The translations under genes and the position numbers were made by a program. The notes below the pieces were generated by a model. That model worked only from the letters and a program-made list of their open reading frames with translations. It was not told the origin of the DNA and did no database searches. Of a DNA stretch of 7,638 nucleotides, positions 1 to 6,743 are shown in pieces. Within the stretch, counting starts at the first letter, position 1, and the number at the start of each line of letters is the position of its first letter. Origin of the DNA: an uncultured Rhodobacter sp. (lineage in GTDB: Bacteria; Pseudomonadota; Alphaproteobacteria; Rhodobacterales; Rhodobacteraceae); assembly GCA_937901435.1 (NCBI GenBank), contig CALGTJ010000493.1, positions 1 through 7,638 on the forward strand, read 5' to 3'.

Positions 1-58
1 AACCGCTCACGATCCGCTTCAATACAACCGTTGCGCTTCGCTCCTGAATCCACCGATA

Positions 59-1882
59 TCAGGCGGCTTCGTCGTCTTCTTTGGCCTGCCGATACCACAG
101 CGCGGCATAGCGGCCCTCGGCGGCCAGCAGGGCTTCGTGAGAGCCGCTTTCGACGATCTGACCATCCTGCAAAACCACGATGCGATCCGCATGGACGATG
201 GTCGACAGGCGGTGGGCGATGGTGATGACCGTGCGGCCCTCGCCCATCATCTTTAGCTCATGCTGGATATCGGCCTCGGTCTCTGTGTCCAGCGCCGAGG
301 TGGCCTCGTCTAGCAACAGCACAGGCGGGTTTTTCAGCAGGGTGCGGGCGATACCGACGCGTTGTTTTTCGCCCCCCGACAGTTTTAGCCCGCGCTCGCC
401 CACCGAGGTCTCGTATCCGTTGGGCAGTTGCTGGATAAAGTCGTGGATCTTGGCAGCTTTGGCGGCACCTTCGATCTCTTCGCGCGTGGCCTCTGGACGG
501 CCATAGGCGATGTTGTAATAGATTGTGTCGTTGAACAGCACCGTGTCCTGAGGGACGACGCCGATCTGGGCGTGCAGGCTGATCTGGGTCACATCCCGAA
601 CATCTTGCCCATCGATGCGCAACGCACCACCCATCACATCGTAAAACCGGAACAACAGCCGTCCGATGGTGGATTTACCAGAGCCTGAGGGGCCAACGAT
701 GGCCACGGTCTCGCCCGCGCTGACCTTCAGCGTCACGCCCTTCAAAATCGGGCGCTCGGCATCATAGCCAAAGACCACAGCGTCCAGTTCGACCTCGCCG
801 CCCTTTACGTCCAAGGCCTTGGCCCCCGGTTTGTCAGCCACTTCTTGCGGTTGGCCGAGCAGATCGAACATCTCGCCCATATCCACCAGCGCCTGACGGA
901 TCTCGCGATAGACTGTGCCGAGAAAATTCAAAGGCATGGTGATCTGGATCATATAGGCATTGACCAGTACGAAATCCCCGACGGTCAGGTCCCCGCGCTG
1001 CACCCCCAAGGCGGCCAGAACCATCACGATCACCAGCCCTGCGGTGATCAGCAGGGATTGACCAAAGTTCAGAAACCCCAGCGAATACGAGGTGCGCAAT
1101 GCCGCGTCTTCATAGCGCGCCATGGCCCCGTCATAGCGGTTCGCCTCGCGCTCTTCTGCCCCGAAATACTTTACCGTTTCGAAATTCAAAAGGCTGTCGA
1201 TGGCCTTTTGGTTTGCGTCCGTGTCCTGATCGTTCATCTCTTTGCGGATCTTCACCCGCCACTCGGTGACCTTGAACGTAAACCAGACGTAAAGCGCGAT
1301 CGTCACCACGACGACCACAAGATACCAAATGTCGAACACCAGCGCGAGGATCACGCCGATCATCAAGAGTTCCAGAAACAGCGGCCCGATGGAAAACAGC
1401 AAAAAGCGCAGCAGGAATTCAACGCCCTTGACGCCCCGCTCGATGATGCGGCTCAGACAACCGGTTTTGCGCGCGATGTGATAGCGCATAGACAGGCGGT
1501 GAATGTGTTGAAAGGTCTCAAGCGCCAGTTGGCGCAAGGCGCGTTGGGCGACGCGGGCAAAGAGGACATCGCGCGATTGCTGAAATCCGGCCGACATCAA
1601 GCGCGCCATGCCGTAGGCGACCGTCAGGCCAACCGCGCCGATCATCAGCAACCATGCGTCACCGCGGCTTTCGTTCGCCAGCGAATCCACGGAGGCCTTG
1701 TAAAGAAACGGAGTTCCCACGGCGACCAGCTTGGACGCCAGCAGCGCGACCAGCGCCCAGACGACGCGGTGTTTGACCCAGGATTGTCCTTCTGGCCAAA
1801 GATAGGGGGCCACGCGACGGATGGTGCGCCAGCCACTTGCCCGCGCGGCGGCGGCTTCGTCGATCTGAGATTGCTGCTTCAT
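59..1882 (-). CDS. Atm1/HMT1-type ABC exporter, fused permease and ATPase
   Basis: Half-size ABC exporter of 607 residues that would work as a homodimer in the inner membrane. The N-terminal half (about residues 40-330) is the transmembrane domain; the C-terminal half is a complete nucleotide-binding domain with Walker A GPSGSGKST (397-405), Q-loop Gln445, signature LSGGE (501-505), Walker B VLLLDE (521-526) and H-loop His557. The Atm1 subfamily is indicated by ETVKYFGAEEREANRYD, by NFGQ (Asn272 and Gln275, which match the glutathione-contacting Asn/Gln of bacterial Atm1) and by PLNFLGTVYREI. Family members export glutathione persulfide, oxidised glutathione or metal-thiol conjugates, which suits a persulfide neighbourhood; the substrate is inferred. 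I chose ATG at 1882 because AGGGA lies just upstream; an in-frame GTG at 1912 adds ten residues but has no ribosome binding site. It lies 169 nt after the SulP gene, so it may have its own promoter. Confidence 0.93.
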   Translation of the reverse strand: MKQQSQIDEAAAARASGWRTIRRVAPYLWPEGQSWVKHRVVWALVALLASKLVAVGTPFLYKASVDSLANESRGDAWLLMIGAVGLTVAYGMARLMSAGFQQSRDVLFARVAQRALRQLALETFQHIHRLSMRYHIARKTGCLSRIIERGVKGVEFLLRFLLFSIGPLFLELLMIGVILALVFDIWYLVVVVVTIALYVWFTFKVTEWRVKIRKEMNDQDTDANQKAIDSLLNFETVKYFGAEEREANRYDGAMARYEDAALRTSYSLGFLNFGQSLLITAGLVIVMVLAALGVQRGDLTVGDFVLVNAYMIQITMPLNFLGTVYREIRQALVDMGEMFDLLGQPQEVADKPGAKALDVKGGEVELDAVVFGYDAERPILKGVTLKVSAGETVAIVGPSGSGKSTIGRLLFRFYDVMGGALRIDGQDVRDVTQISLHAQIGVVPQDTVLFNDTIYYNIAYGRPEATREEIEGAAKAAKIHDFIQQLPNGYETSVGERGLKLSGGEKQRVGIARTLLKNPPVLLLDEATSALDTETEADIQHELKMMGEGRTVITIAHRLSTIVHADRIVVLQDGQIVESGSHEALLAAEGRYAALWYRQAKEDDEAA

Positions 1883-1979
1883 GGGTTCCCTGCGCGCATT
1901 TGATGCTTTCACTTAGGTCGCGGACGCGGGAATTGCCAGCCGAGGCATGAAATTCGTTTCGACTGCGCGGCGCGGCCCG

Positions 1980-2008
1980 ATCTAACAACGACCGACCGCT
2001 TGCCTCAA
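1980..2008 (-). promoter_or_regulatory. Weak candidate promoter before the ABC exporter gene
   Basis: On the minus strand TTGAGG (2008-2003) and TTAGAT (1985-1980) are separated by 17 nt. The -35 matches TTGACA at four positions, the -10 matches TATAAT at only three. It lies about 100 nt upstream of the ATG at 1882 in a 169-nt gap that otherwise shows no gene. Such matches arise by chance, so this is only a pointer that the exporter could be transcribed apart from SulP. Confidence 0.2.
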
Positions 2009-2051
2009 ACACCTGCCCAAAACCACACCGAATGTACGACGAAAATTCACA

Positions 2052-3797
2052 TCACCCCGCCAGATTTGATCCCGCCGCCGAATCCCGCCCCCGAAGGCTG
2101 ACAAACGCGTCATATTGGGACAAAAACACCTGCCCCGTCATCTCTGACAGGAAATGGGCCCGTTTCAAACGGTCCATCACTGGCCCCTTTACCTCTGACA
2201 GATGCAGGGTCACCCCCATATCTTTCAGCCGCTCATTGATCGCCTCAAGCGATTCCAGCGCGCTCAGATCGACCTCATTCACCGCAGAGCACATCAGCAC
2301 CACATGCTTGATCGCCTTGTCGCGTGCGAGGCGGTCATAGATATAATCCTCCATAAAGCGCGCATTGGCGAAATAGAGGCTTTGATCGATGCGCAGGCTG
2401 ACCACATCGGGCAATGTCTGCACCTCATGGCGCAGAATATTGCGGAAATGTTGCGTGGTTGGAACCAAGCCAACCTCGGCGATATGAGGCTTGGTGGTTT
2501 TGTAGAGATGCAGGAAGATCGACAAGACCACACCCGACGTCACACCCATTTCCACACCGACCCCAAGGGTCAGCAGGATCGTCGCCAGCACGGCAAAGAA
2601 ATCGGCCTTGGAATAGGCCCAGCTACGTTTGAGGATGCTGAAATCCACAAGGCTCAGCACCGCGACGATGATCGTTGCGGCCAGCGTTGCCTTGGGCAGG
2701 AAAAAGATCAGCGGTGTCAGAGCAAGGGCAGCGATGGCAAGCCCCACGGCGGTGAACGCCCCGGCAGCGGGGGTTTCGGCCCCTGCGTCAAAGTTCACGA
2801 CAGAGCGCGAAAATCCCCCGGTCACCGGAAAGCCTCCGGTAAAGGCCGCGCCAAGGTTGGCCGCGCCCAGACCGATCAATTCCTGATCGGGATCAACGCG
2901 TTGCCGCTTTTTTGCGGCCAGCGTTTGCGCGACAGAGATGGATTCGACAAAGCCGATCACTGAGATCAGCAGCGCGGGCACAAACAGCGCCGAGACAAGA
3001 TCAAAGGACAGATCCGGCAGGGTGAGCGGCGGCAGGCTTTGCGGCACGTCACCAACGATGCTGACGCCCTTGTCAGCAAGTCCAAACAGCCAAACAGACA
3101 CAGTCGTGACCACCACAGCCGCCACAGGTCCGGCCTTTGTCGCGATATCAGCCGCGCGCGCGCTGACGCCCATGCGACGCAGCATCGGCTTCATACCCTT
3201 GCGCACCCAAAACAAAAACCCCGTGGCCGCGACGCCGAGACCAAATGTGATCCAGTTGATCTCTCCCAGATGCTCCCACAGGGACAAAACGAGGTCCAAC
3301 AGGTTATGACCCTCGGCCTTGATCCCCAGAATATGTTTGAGCTGACTTGCGGCGATGATCACACCAGAGGCGGTTATAAAGCCCGCAATCACCGGATGAG
3401 ACAGGAAATTCGCCAAAAATCCCAGCCGAAACAGGCCCATGGCCAGCAGGATCGCCCCCGACAGAAAGGCCAGCGTCAAAGCGGCAATGACATATCCCGC
3501 AGTGCCCTGATCGGCCACATTGCCCAGCGTGGCCGCCGTCATCAAAGAGACCACAGCCACAGGCCCCACCGCCAGCGCGCGGCTGGTGCCAAAGATCGCG
3601 TAGAGGATAATCGGCGCAATCGATGCGTAAAGCCCCGCCTCTGGTGGCAGACCCGCCAGCAGCGCATAGGCCAGCGATTGCGGGATCAGCATGATCGTCA
3701 CAATCAGCGCCGCGAGCATATCATTGGAAAAGGTCGCGCGGTCATAGCGGCGACCCCAGTCAAGGACGGGTATGTATTTTTGCAGACTTGTGCGCAT
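2052..3797 (-). CDS. SulP (SLC26-like) anion transporter with STAS domain
   Basis: Inner-membrane anion transporter of 581 residues, the usual length for bacterial SulP proteins. Residues 25-430 form the hydrophobic core, with family motifs IPQSLAYALLAGLPPEAGLY (39-58), ALAVGPVAVVS (74-84), GFVESISVAQ (282-291) and GAAFTGGFPVTGGFSRSVVN (316-335). Residues about 458-568 form a cytoplasmic STAS domain, including VSLRIDQSLYFANARFMEDY and CSAVNEVDLSALESLEAI. SulP proteins carry sulfate, bicarbonate, dicarboxylates or other anions, and the sequence does not fix the substrate. Because it follows sulfide oxidation genes, sulfite or sulfate is the natural guess: sulfite from persulfide oxidation has to leave the cytoplasm, and related operons often carry a TauE/SafE-type exporter at this place. 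ATG at 3797 has a GAAGG sequence about 10 nt upstream. The gene is 90 nt after SQR and behind a terminator-like hairpin, so it may be expressed at a lower level or from its own promoter. Confidence 0.93.
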   Translation of the reverse strand: MRTSLQKYIPVLDWGRRYDRATFSNDMLAALIVTIMLIPQSLAYALLAGLPPEAGLYASIAPIILYAIFGTSRALAVGPVAVVSLMTAATLGNVADQGTAGYVIAALTLAFLSGAILLAMGLFRLGFLANFLSHPVIAGFITASGVIIAASQLKHILGIKAEGHNLLDLVLSLWEHLGEINWITFGLGVAATGFLFWVRKGMKPMLRRMGVSARAADIATKAGPVAAVVVTTVSVWLFGLADKGVSIVGDVPQSLPPLTLPDLSFDLVSALFVPALLISVIGFVESISVAQTLAAKKRQRVDPDQELIGLGAANLGAAFTGGFPVTGGFSRSVVNFDAGAETPAAGAFTAVGLAIAALALTPLIFFLPKATLAATIIVAVLSLVDFSILKRSWAYSKADFFAVLATILLTLGVGVEMGVTSGVVLSIFLHLYKTTKPHIAEVGLVPTTQHFRNILRHEVQTLPDVVSLRIDQSLYFANARFMEDYIYDRLARDKAIKHVVLMCSAVNEVDLSALESLEAINERLKDMGVTLHLSEVKGPVMDRLKRAHFLSEMTGQVFLSQYDAFVSLRGRDSAAGSNLAG

Positions 3798-3824
3798 CTT
3801 GGGGCGGCCTTCAGAGAAGAGAGA

Positions 3825-3846
3825 CGGGCAAGATCAGACTTGCCCG
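3825..3846 (-). terminator. Terminator- or attenuator-like hairpin between SQR and SulP genes
   Basis: The minus strand reads CGGGCAAG-TCTGAT-CTTGCCCG, a perfect 8-bp G+C-rich stem with a 6-nt loop, then a pyrimidine tract TCTCTCTTCTCT rather than a pure T-run. It lies 41 nt after the SQR stop and 28 nt before the SulP start. It could terminate most transcripts after SQR, stabilise the 3' end of the cassette mRNA, or attenuate read-through into SulP. The interrupted T-tract makes termination less certain. Confidence 0.5.
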
Positions 3847-3854
3847 CGCATATG

Positions 3855-3870
3855 CCTCACAATTGAGAGG
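3855..3870. promoter_or_regulatory. Imperfect 16-bp palindrome in the SQR-SulP gap
   Basis: CCTCACAATTGAGAGG is symmetric about AATT with a single mismatched pair (arms CCTC/GAGG, core CAATTG). It lies between the SQR stop and the hairpin at 3825-3846. It might be an operator for a SulP promoter, but its half-site orientation differs from the palindrome at 6711-6725, so it is probably not the same factor's site. Chance is possible. Confidence 0.25.
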
Positions 3871-3887
3871 TGTTTAGTTTCGCAAGG

Positions 3888-5141
3888 TTACTCTGCCTTG
3901 GCGGGCAGCGGTTCTGGCTTGGCCATCCACTCTCGCCCCTTCAGCATCGCCTGCCAATAGATCGGCGGCAGCATCTTTTCCTTGAGGAACCACGCCGCAC
4001 GGCTGGGTTTGGTGCCATCGATCAGCATCTTGGGAAAGCTGGGCAGCATCACGCCGCCATAACCGAACTCTGCCAGCACGATCTTGCCCCGCTCGACCGT
4101 CAGCGGACAAGAGCCGTAGCCATCGTATTGCGCCACGGCAGAGGCACCGCGCATGTCGGCCACGATATTGCCTGCCACCACAGGCGCCTGTTTGCGTGCG
4201 GCGGCGGCGGTCTTGGCGTTTGGCGCGTTCATCACATCGCCGATTGCCCAGATGTTGTCATAGGTCTTGTGGCGCAGGGTGATCTGATCCACATCAACCC
4301 AGCCCGCCGCGTCGGCCAGAGGCGAGTTGCGGATGAAATCGGGCGCGCATTGCGGGGGGCAGACATGCATCATGTCAAACTCCACCTCAACCCGCTCGAC
4401 CGGCGTGTCGGGTTTTGACACATCAAACCACGCCTTTTTCGCAGCGCCGTCCACCGCCACCAGATTGTGAAAGAAGTTCAGCGTAGCGTCATATTTCTTG
4501 ATGTATTCCATCAGGGCGGGCACGTAATCCTTGACCCCGAACAGCACCCCGCCCGCGTTGTTGAACTGGATGTCGATGTTCTTGAGCACGCCACGGCGGA
4601 ACCACGCATCCCCCGACAGATACATCGCTTTTTGCGGCGCACCGGCGCATTTGATCGGCATGGGTGGCTGGGTAAAGATCGCGCGGCCCTCTTTCAGGCC
4701 CTTGACCAGCTCCCATGTGTAGTGCGCAAGGTCATAGCGGTAGTTCGAGGTGACACCGTTCTGGCCCAGCGTCTCTGACAGGCCCTCGATCTTGTCCCAA
4801 TCCAGCTTCAGCCCCGGACAGACGATCAGGCGCTTATAGCCAAGCTTGCGCCCACCTTCGAGAATGACGTCACTGGACGCAGGATCGAACCCGGCAACGC
4901 TGGCCTTGATCCATTTCACACCCTTGGGGATCAGCGATCCCATGGTCTTGGCGGTTTGCTGCGGCTCGAAAATACCGCCGCCCACCATGGTCCAGCCGGG
5001 CTGGTAATAGTGGATGTCGGCAGGGTCGATGATGGCGATCTTCAGCGCCGGTTTGCGGGCCAAAAGGCTGGCGGCGACGGAAATTCCGCCAGCCCCGGCC
5101 CCAATGATCAAGACTTCGAAAGGGGTTTGGGTCGTGCTCAT
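3888..5141 (-). CDS. sqr: Sulfide:quinone oxidoreductase, type II (SQOR-like)
   Basis: Flavoprotein of 417 residues, similar in plan to mitochondrial SQOR. It oxidises sulfide, reduces membrane quinone and hands the sulfane sulfur to an acceptor such as glutathione, probably as a peripheral protein on the cytoplasmic face. An FAD-binding Rossmann motif GAGAGG is at 14-19, and the second FAD segment DNIWAIGDV at 295-303. The two redox cysteines of the SQOR type are present: Cys165 in IKCAGAPQKAMYLS and Cys345 in GYGSCPLTV. There are extra cysteines at 108, 261 and 265. The C-terminal part (about 375-407) is rich in Trp, Phe, Leu and Lys and could help membrane binding. I chose ATG at 5141 because GGAG lies 8 nt upstream and the FAD motif follows at the usual distance; an upstream ATG at 5234 only reads another frame of the preceding gene. 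The start overlaps that gene's stop as ATGA. A related flavocytochrome-like reductase is possible but the cysteine pair argues for SQR. Confidence 0.93.
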   Translation of the reverse strand: MSTTQTPFEVLIIGAGAGGISVAASLLARKPALKIAIIDPADIHYYQPGWTMVGGGIFEPQQTAKTMGSLIPKGVKWIKASVAGFDPASSDVILEGGRKLGYKRLIVCPGLKLDWDKIEGLSETLGQNGVTSNYRYDLAHYTWELVKGLKEGRAIFTQPPMPIKCAGAPQKAMYLSGDAWFRRGVLKNIDIQFNNAGGVLFGVKDYVPALMEYIKKYDATLNFFHNLVAVDGAAKKAWFDVSKPDTPVERVEVEFDMMHVCPPQCAPDFIRNSPLADAAGWVDVDQITLRHKTYDNIWAIGDVMNAPNAKTAAAARKQAPVVAGNIVADMRGASAVAQYDGYGSCPLTVERGKIVLAEFGYGGVMLPSFPKMLIDGTKPSRAAWFLKEKMLPPIYWQAMLKGREWMAKPEPLPAKAE

Positions 5142-5512
5142 TGCTCTGTCTCCGTCCGTGTCGTTCTCTCGGCAAGGGCCGTATTTGCAAGGGCCGCGTT
5201 CGCAAGGGTCGTCGAGCGCGCGCCAGAGCGGCAATAGGCCAGCACAGGCTTTGGCAAGGCCTGCATCGCCTCGCCAAAAGCACTTACCTCAAGCGGACCC
5301 ATCTGACCGGGGATAATCGGGATATAGCGCGCCTCCAGACCGCTGGCCTGCGCCGCACTTGCAATCTGGGCAAAGCTGGGCTGTTCGGGGGCCTCGTCAT
5401 CGGGTCGGTTGCAGATGATTGCGCGGTAGCCCCTTGTTTTCAGGTCTTGAACATCACTAGGGTCAATCTGCGCACAGACCGACAGGTCTGCGCTATAAGC
5501 TGTTATATCCAT
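5138..5512 (-). CDS. TIGR01244 / DUF442 sulfurtransferase-like protein
   Basis: Small cytoplasmic protein of 124 residues with a phosphatase/rhodanese-like fold. The active-site loop is CRSGARS (Cys94 to Ser100), a CX5R loop; IICNRPDDE (32-40) and QASGLEARYIPI (55-66) are also typical of the family. Cys94 would carry sulfane sulfur, or phosphate in the ancestral activity. In Blh proteins of Xylella and Agrobacterium, as I recall, this domain is fused to the ETHE1-like dioxygenase; here it is a separate gene starting 15 nt after the dioxygenase stop, which supports work on the same persulfide. The C-terminal tail after the active-site helix (about residues 101-117) is built from a 15-bp DNA repeat that gives the Ala/Leu-rich sequence TLANAALANTALAER. 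The ribosome binding site before ATG 5512 is weak (GAAAGAAG), so coupling to the upstream gene is likely. Confidence 0.9.
   Translation of the reverse strand: MDITAYSADLSVCAQIDPSDVQDLKTRGYRAIICNRPDDEAPEQPSFAQIASAAQASGLEARYIPIIPGQMGPLEVSAFGEAMQALPKPVLAYCRSGARSTTLANAALANTALAERTTRTETEQ
5172..5216. repeat. Three tandem 15-bp units inside the sulfurtransferase gene
   Basis: Plus-strand units are gcaagggccgtattt (5172-5186), gcaagggccgcgttc (5187-5201) and gcaagggtcgtcgag (5202-5216). The first two share 11 of 15 positions including the first 10; the third is more diverged. Each unit adds five codons in frame, giving the LANAA/LANTA/LAER pattern near the C-terminus. The frame-preserving unit length suggests slippage expansion tolerated in a non-essential tail. 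Confidence 0.8.
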
Positions 5513-5527
5513 TTATCTTCTTTCAGA

Positions 5528-6409
5528 TCAGAGGGCGTTCAGAGGCACTTTGAGCATGGGATTGCCATCCTTGTCCTTGGGCACTTCGCCCGCGCGCATG
5601 TTCACCTGCAACGAGGGGATAATCAGCTTGGGCATATCCAGTGTGGCGTCGCGCTCTGTGCGGAACTTGATGAAATCCGCGCGCGTCTTGCCGCCGCCCA
5701 CATGGATGTTGTGGGCTTTTTCCTCGGCCACAGTCGTTTCCCACGCGATATCGCGTCCGTTGGGACCATAGTCGTGGCACATGAACAGGCGCATCTCATC
5801 CGGCAGGGCCAGCAGTTTCTGGATGCTGTCATACAACTCTCCGGCGTCGCCGCCGGGGAAATCGGCGCGTGCAGAGCCGCCGTCGGGCATGAACAGCGTG
5901 TCGCCCGTAAACGTCGCATCACCCATCACATGCACCATACAGGCAGGCGTATGGCCGGGCGTGTAGATCGCGAATGCCTGCATCTCGCCGATCTGATAGG
6001 TGTCGCCATCCTTGAACAGCGCGTCAAACTGGGATCCGTCGCGCTGGAACTCGGTGCCTTCGTTGAAGACCTTGCCAAATGTGTCCTGCACGACAAGGAT
6101 CTTTTCGCCCACACCGATCTTGCCGCCCAGTTTTGCCTGAATATAGGGGGCCGCGCTGAGGTGGTCGGCGTGGACATGGGTCTCGATGATCCAGTCCAGC
6201 GTCAGGCCGCGTTTTTCAATCTCGGCGATCAGCGCATCGGCGTGATCATAGGTGATCCGCCCGGCGGCATAGTCGATGTCCATCACGCTGTCGACGATGG
6301 CGCAATGCGTGCTGGCCGGATCCTTGACGATATAGCTGATCGTGTTGGTCGCCGGGTCGAAATGCGCCGACACATCAGGTTTTGTTTTCATATCAACGGG
6401 GTAAGACAT
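5528..6409 (-). CDS. Persulfide dioxygenase, MBL fold (ETHE1/Blh type)
   Basis: Metallo-beta-lactamase-fold protein of 293 residues. The predicted reaction is glutathione persulfide plus O2 to glutathione and sulfite, in the cytoplasm, with a single non-haem iron. Metal-site motifs are visible: HVHADH (78-83), His153 in TPGHTP, Asp170 in FTGDTLF and His212 in MCHDYGP. The ETHE1 iron ligands in humans are His, His and Asp, matching His78, His153 and Asp170. The segment RDIAWETTVAEEKAHNIHV (219-237) is characteristic of the bacterial Blh branch and less like glyoxalase II. The start ATG 6409 has GGAG 8 nt upstream; a longer reading from 6514 adds 35 residues of no family character that overlap the preceding gene. 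It lies 37 nt after the DUF2892 gene and 15 nt before the sulfurtransferase gene, so it sits inside the cassette that also encodes the persulfide-producing SQR. Confidence 0.92.
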   Translation of the reverse strand: MSYPVDMKTKPDVSAHFDPATNTISYIVKDPASTHCAIVDSVMDIDYAAGRITYDHADALIAEIEKRGLTLDWIIETHVHADHLSAAPYIQAKLGGKIGVGEKILVVQDTFGKVFNEGTEFQRDGSQFDALFKDGDTYQIGEMQAFAIYTPGHTPACMVHVMGDATFTGDTLFMPDGGSARADFPGGDAGELYDSIQKLLALPDEMRLFMCHDYGPNGRDIAWETTVAEEKAHNIHVGGGKTRADFIKFRTERDATLDMPKLIIPSLQVNMRAGEVPKDKDGNPMLKVPLNAL

Positions 6410-6446
6410 TGTTCTTTCTCCGATTATTGATGGGCATGACCGGGGG

Positions 6447-6653
6447 TCACAGTTTACAGGTCTGAATGCCCAGAACCCGGTACAGCAGGCAGAATTTTGT
6501 GGCCGCCGTGCCAAGCATCACAAGACCGACCACAACAGAGATCACAGTGGCGGGCATGGACTGTACCATATTCGTTGCAAAGGGCAGCGCCACCAGCACA
6601 AGACCAAGGATAAAGCGGGCGATACGGTCGATATTTCCTACGTTCGATATCAT
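6447..6653 (-). CDS. DUF2892 small inner-membrane protein (YgaP membrane-domain family)
   Basis: Protein of 68 residues with two predicted membrane helices, about 12-29 and 34-54. The N-terminal NVGNIDRIARFILG and C-terminal CLLYRVLGIQTCKL are the hallmarks of DUF2892, the same module that anchors the rhodanese domain in E. coli YgaP. Cysteines 55 and 66 lie at the membrane edge. Free-standing DUF2892 proteins commonly sit beside sulfur-transfer and persulfide genes, but their exact job is not known; membrane handling of a sulfur species or an anchor for the enzymes is an inference. It is the first gene after the regulators. ATG 6653 is preceded by AAGGAGT with a 7-nt spacer, the strongest ribosome binding site in the window. 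Confidence 0.9.
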   Translation of the reverse strand: MISNVGNIDRIARFILGLVLVALPFATNMVQSMPATVISVVVGLVMLGTAATKFCLLYRVLGIQTCKL

Positions 6654-6679
6654 CTTTTCGACTCCTTCGTTAAAGCTTC

Positions 6680-6725
6680 ATTATCCCTATACCTTTTGAG
6701 CCGTCCGGTCGGTGACATTGTCACC
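6680..6725 (-). promoter_or_regulatory. Candidate cassette promoter with palindromic operator
   Basis: The gap between the Crp/Fnr gene and DUF2892 holds a perfect inverted repeat, ggtgac-att-gtcacc, at 6711-6725 (centre 6718). Downstream on the minus strand are two overlapping -10-like possibilities, TATAGG (6691-6686) and GATAAT (6685-6680). Neither has a good -35: 17 nt before GATAAT the hexamer is CCGGAC. With these -10s the palindrome centre would be at about -39 or -45, near the -41.5 of class II Crp/Fnr activation. A promoter lacking a -35 with a palindrome at that place is typical of activator dependence. The start site is inferred, and the binding factor is not proven. Confidence 0.55.
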
Positions 6726-6743
6726 AAGCCAATGAAAGTTTCC

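Noticed and set aside
1..58. Terminator or gene start downstream of the ABC exporter
   Set aside because: Only a tiny GCG/CGC stem without a T-tract is visible, and there is too little sequence to support a gene.
845..1903. Plus-strand open frame of 352 codons opposite the ABC exporter
   Set aside because: His/Gln/Asp-rich composition typical of an antisense shadow; the opposite strand has a complete ABC exporter with all ATPase motifs.
3039..3866. Plus-strand open frame of 275 codons opposite the SulP gene
   Set aside because: Arg/His/Gln-rich shadow with no recognisable domain; the SulP reading is unambiguous.
5142..5234. Upstream start for SQR at 5234
   Set aside because: The extra 31 residues are an alternate frame of the sulfurtransferase gene and push the FAD motif away from the N-terminus; ATG 5141 has a good ribosome binding site.
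5141..6430. Long plus-strand open frame of 429 codons
   Set aside because: It runs antisense across three well-supported genes, has no family motifs and no ribosome binding site of note. It follows from the codon bias of the G+C-rich minus-strand genes.
6410..6514. Upstream start for the dioxygenase at 6514
   Set aside because: The extension overlaps the DUF2892 gene and has no family similarity; GGAG is correctly spaced before ATG 6409.
6711..6725. Palindrome read as a transcription terminator of the Crp/Fnr gene
   Set aside because: The stem is only 6 bp with a 3-nt loop and is followed by a G/C-rich stretch, not a T-run; an operator fits better.
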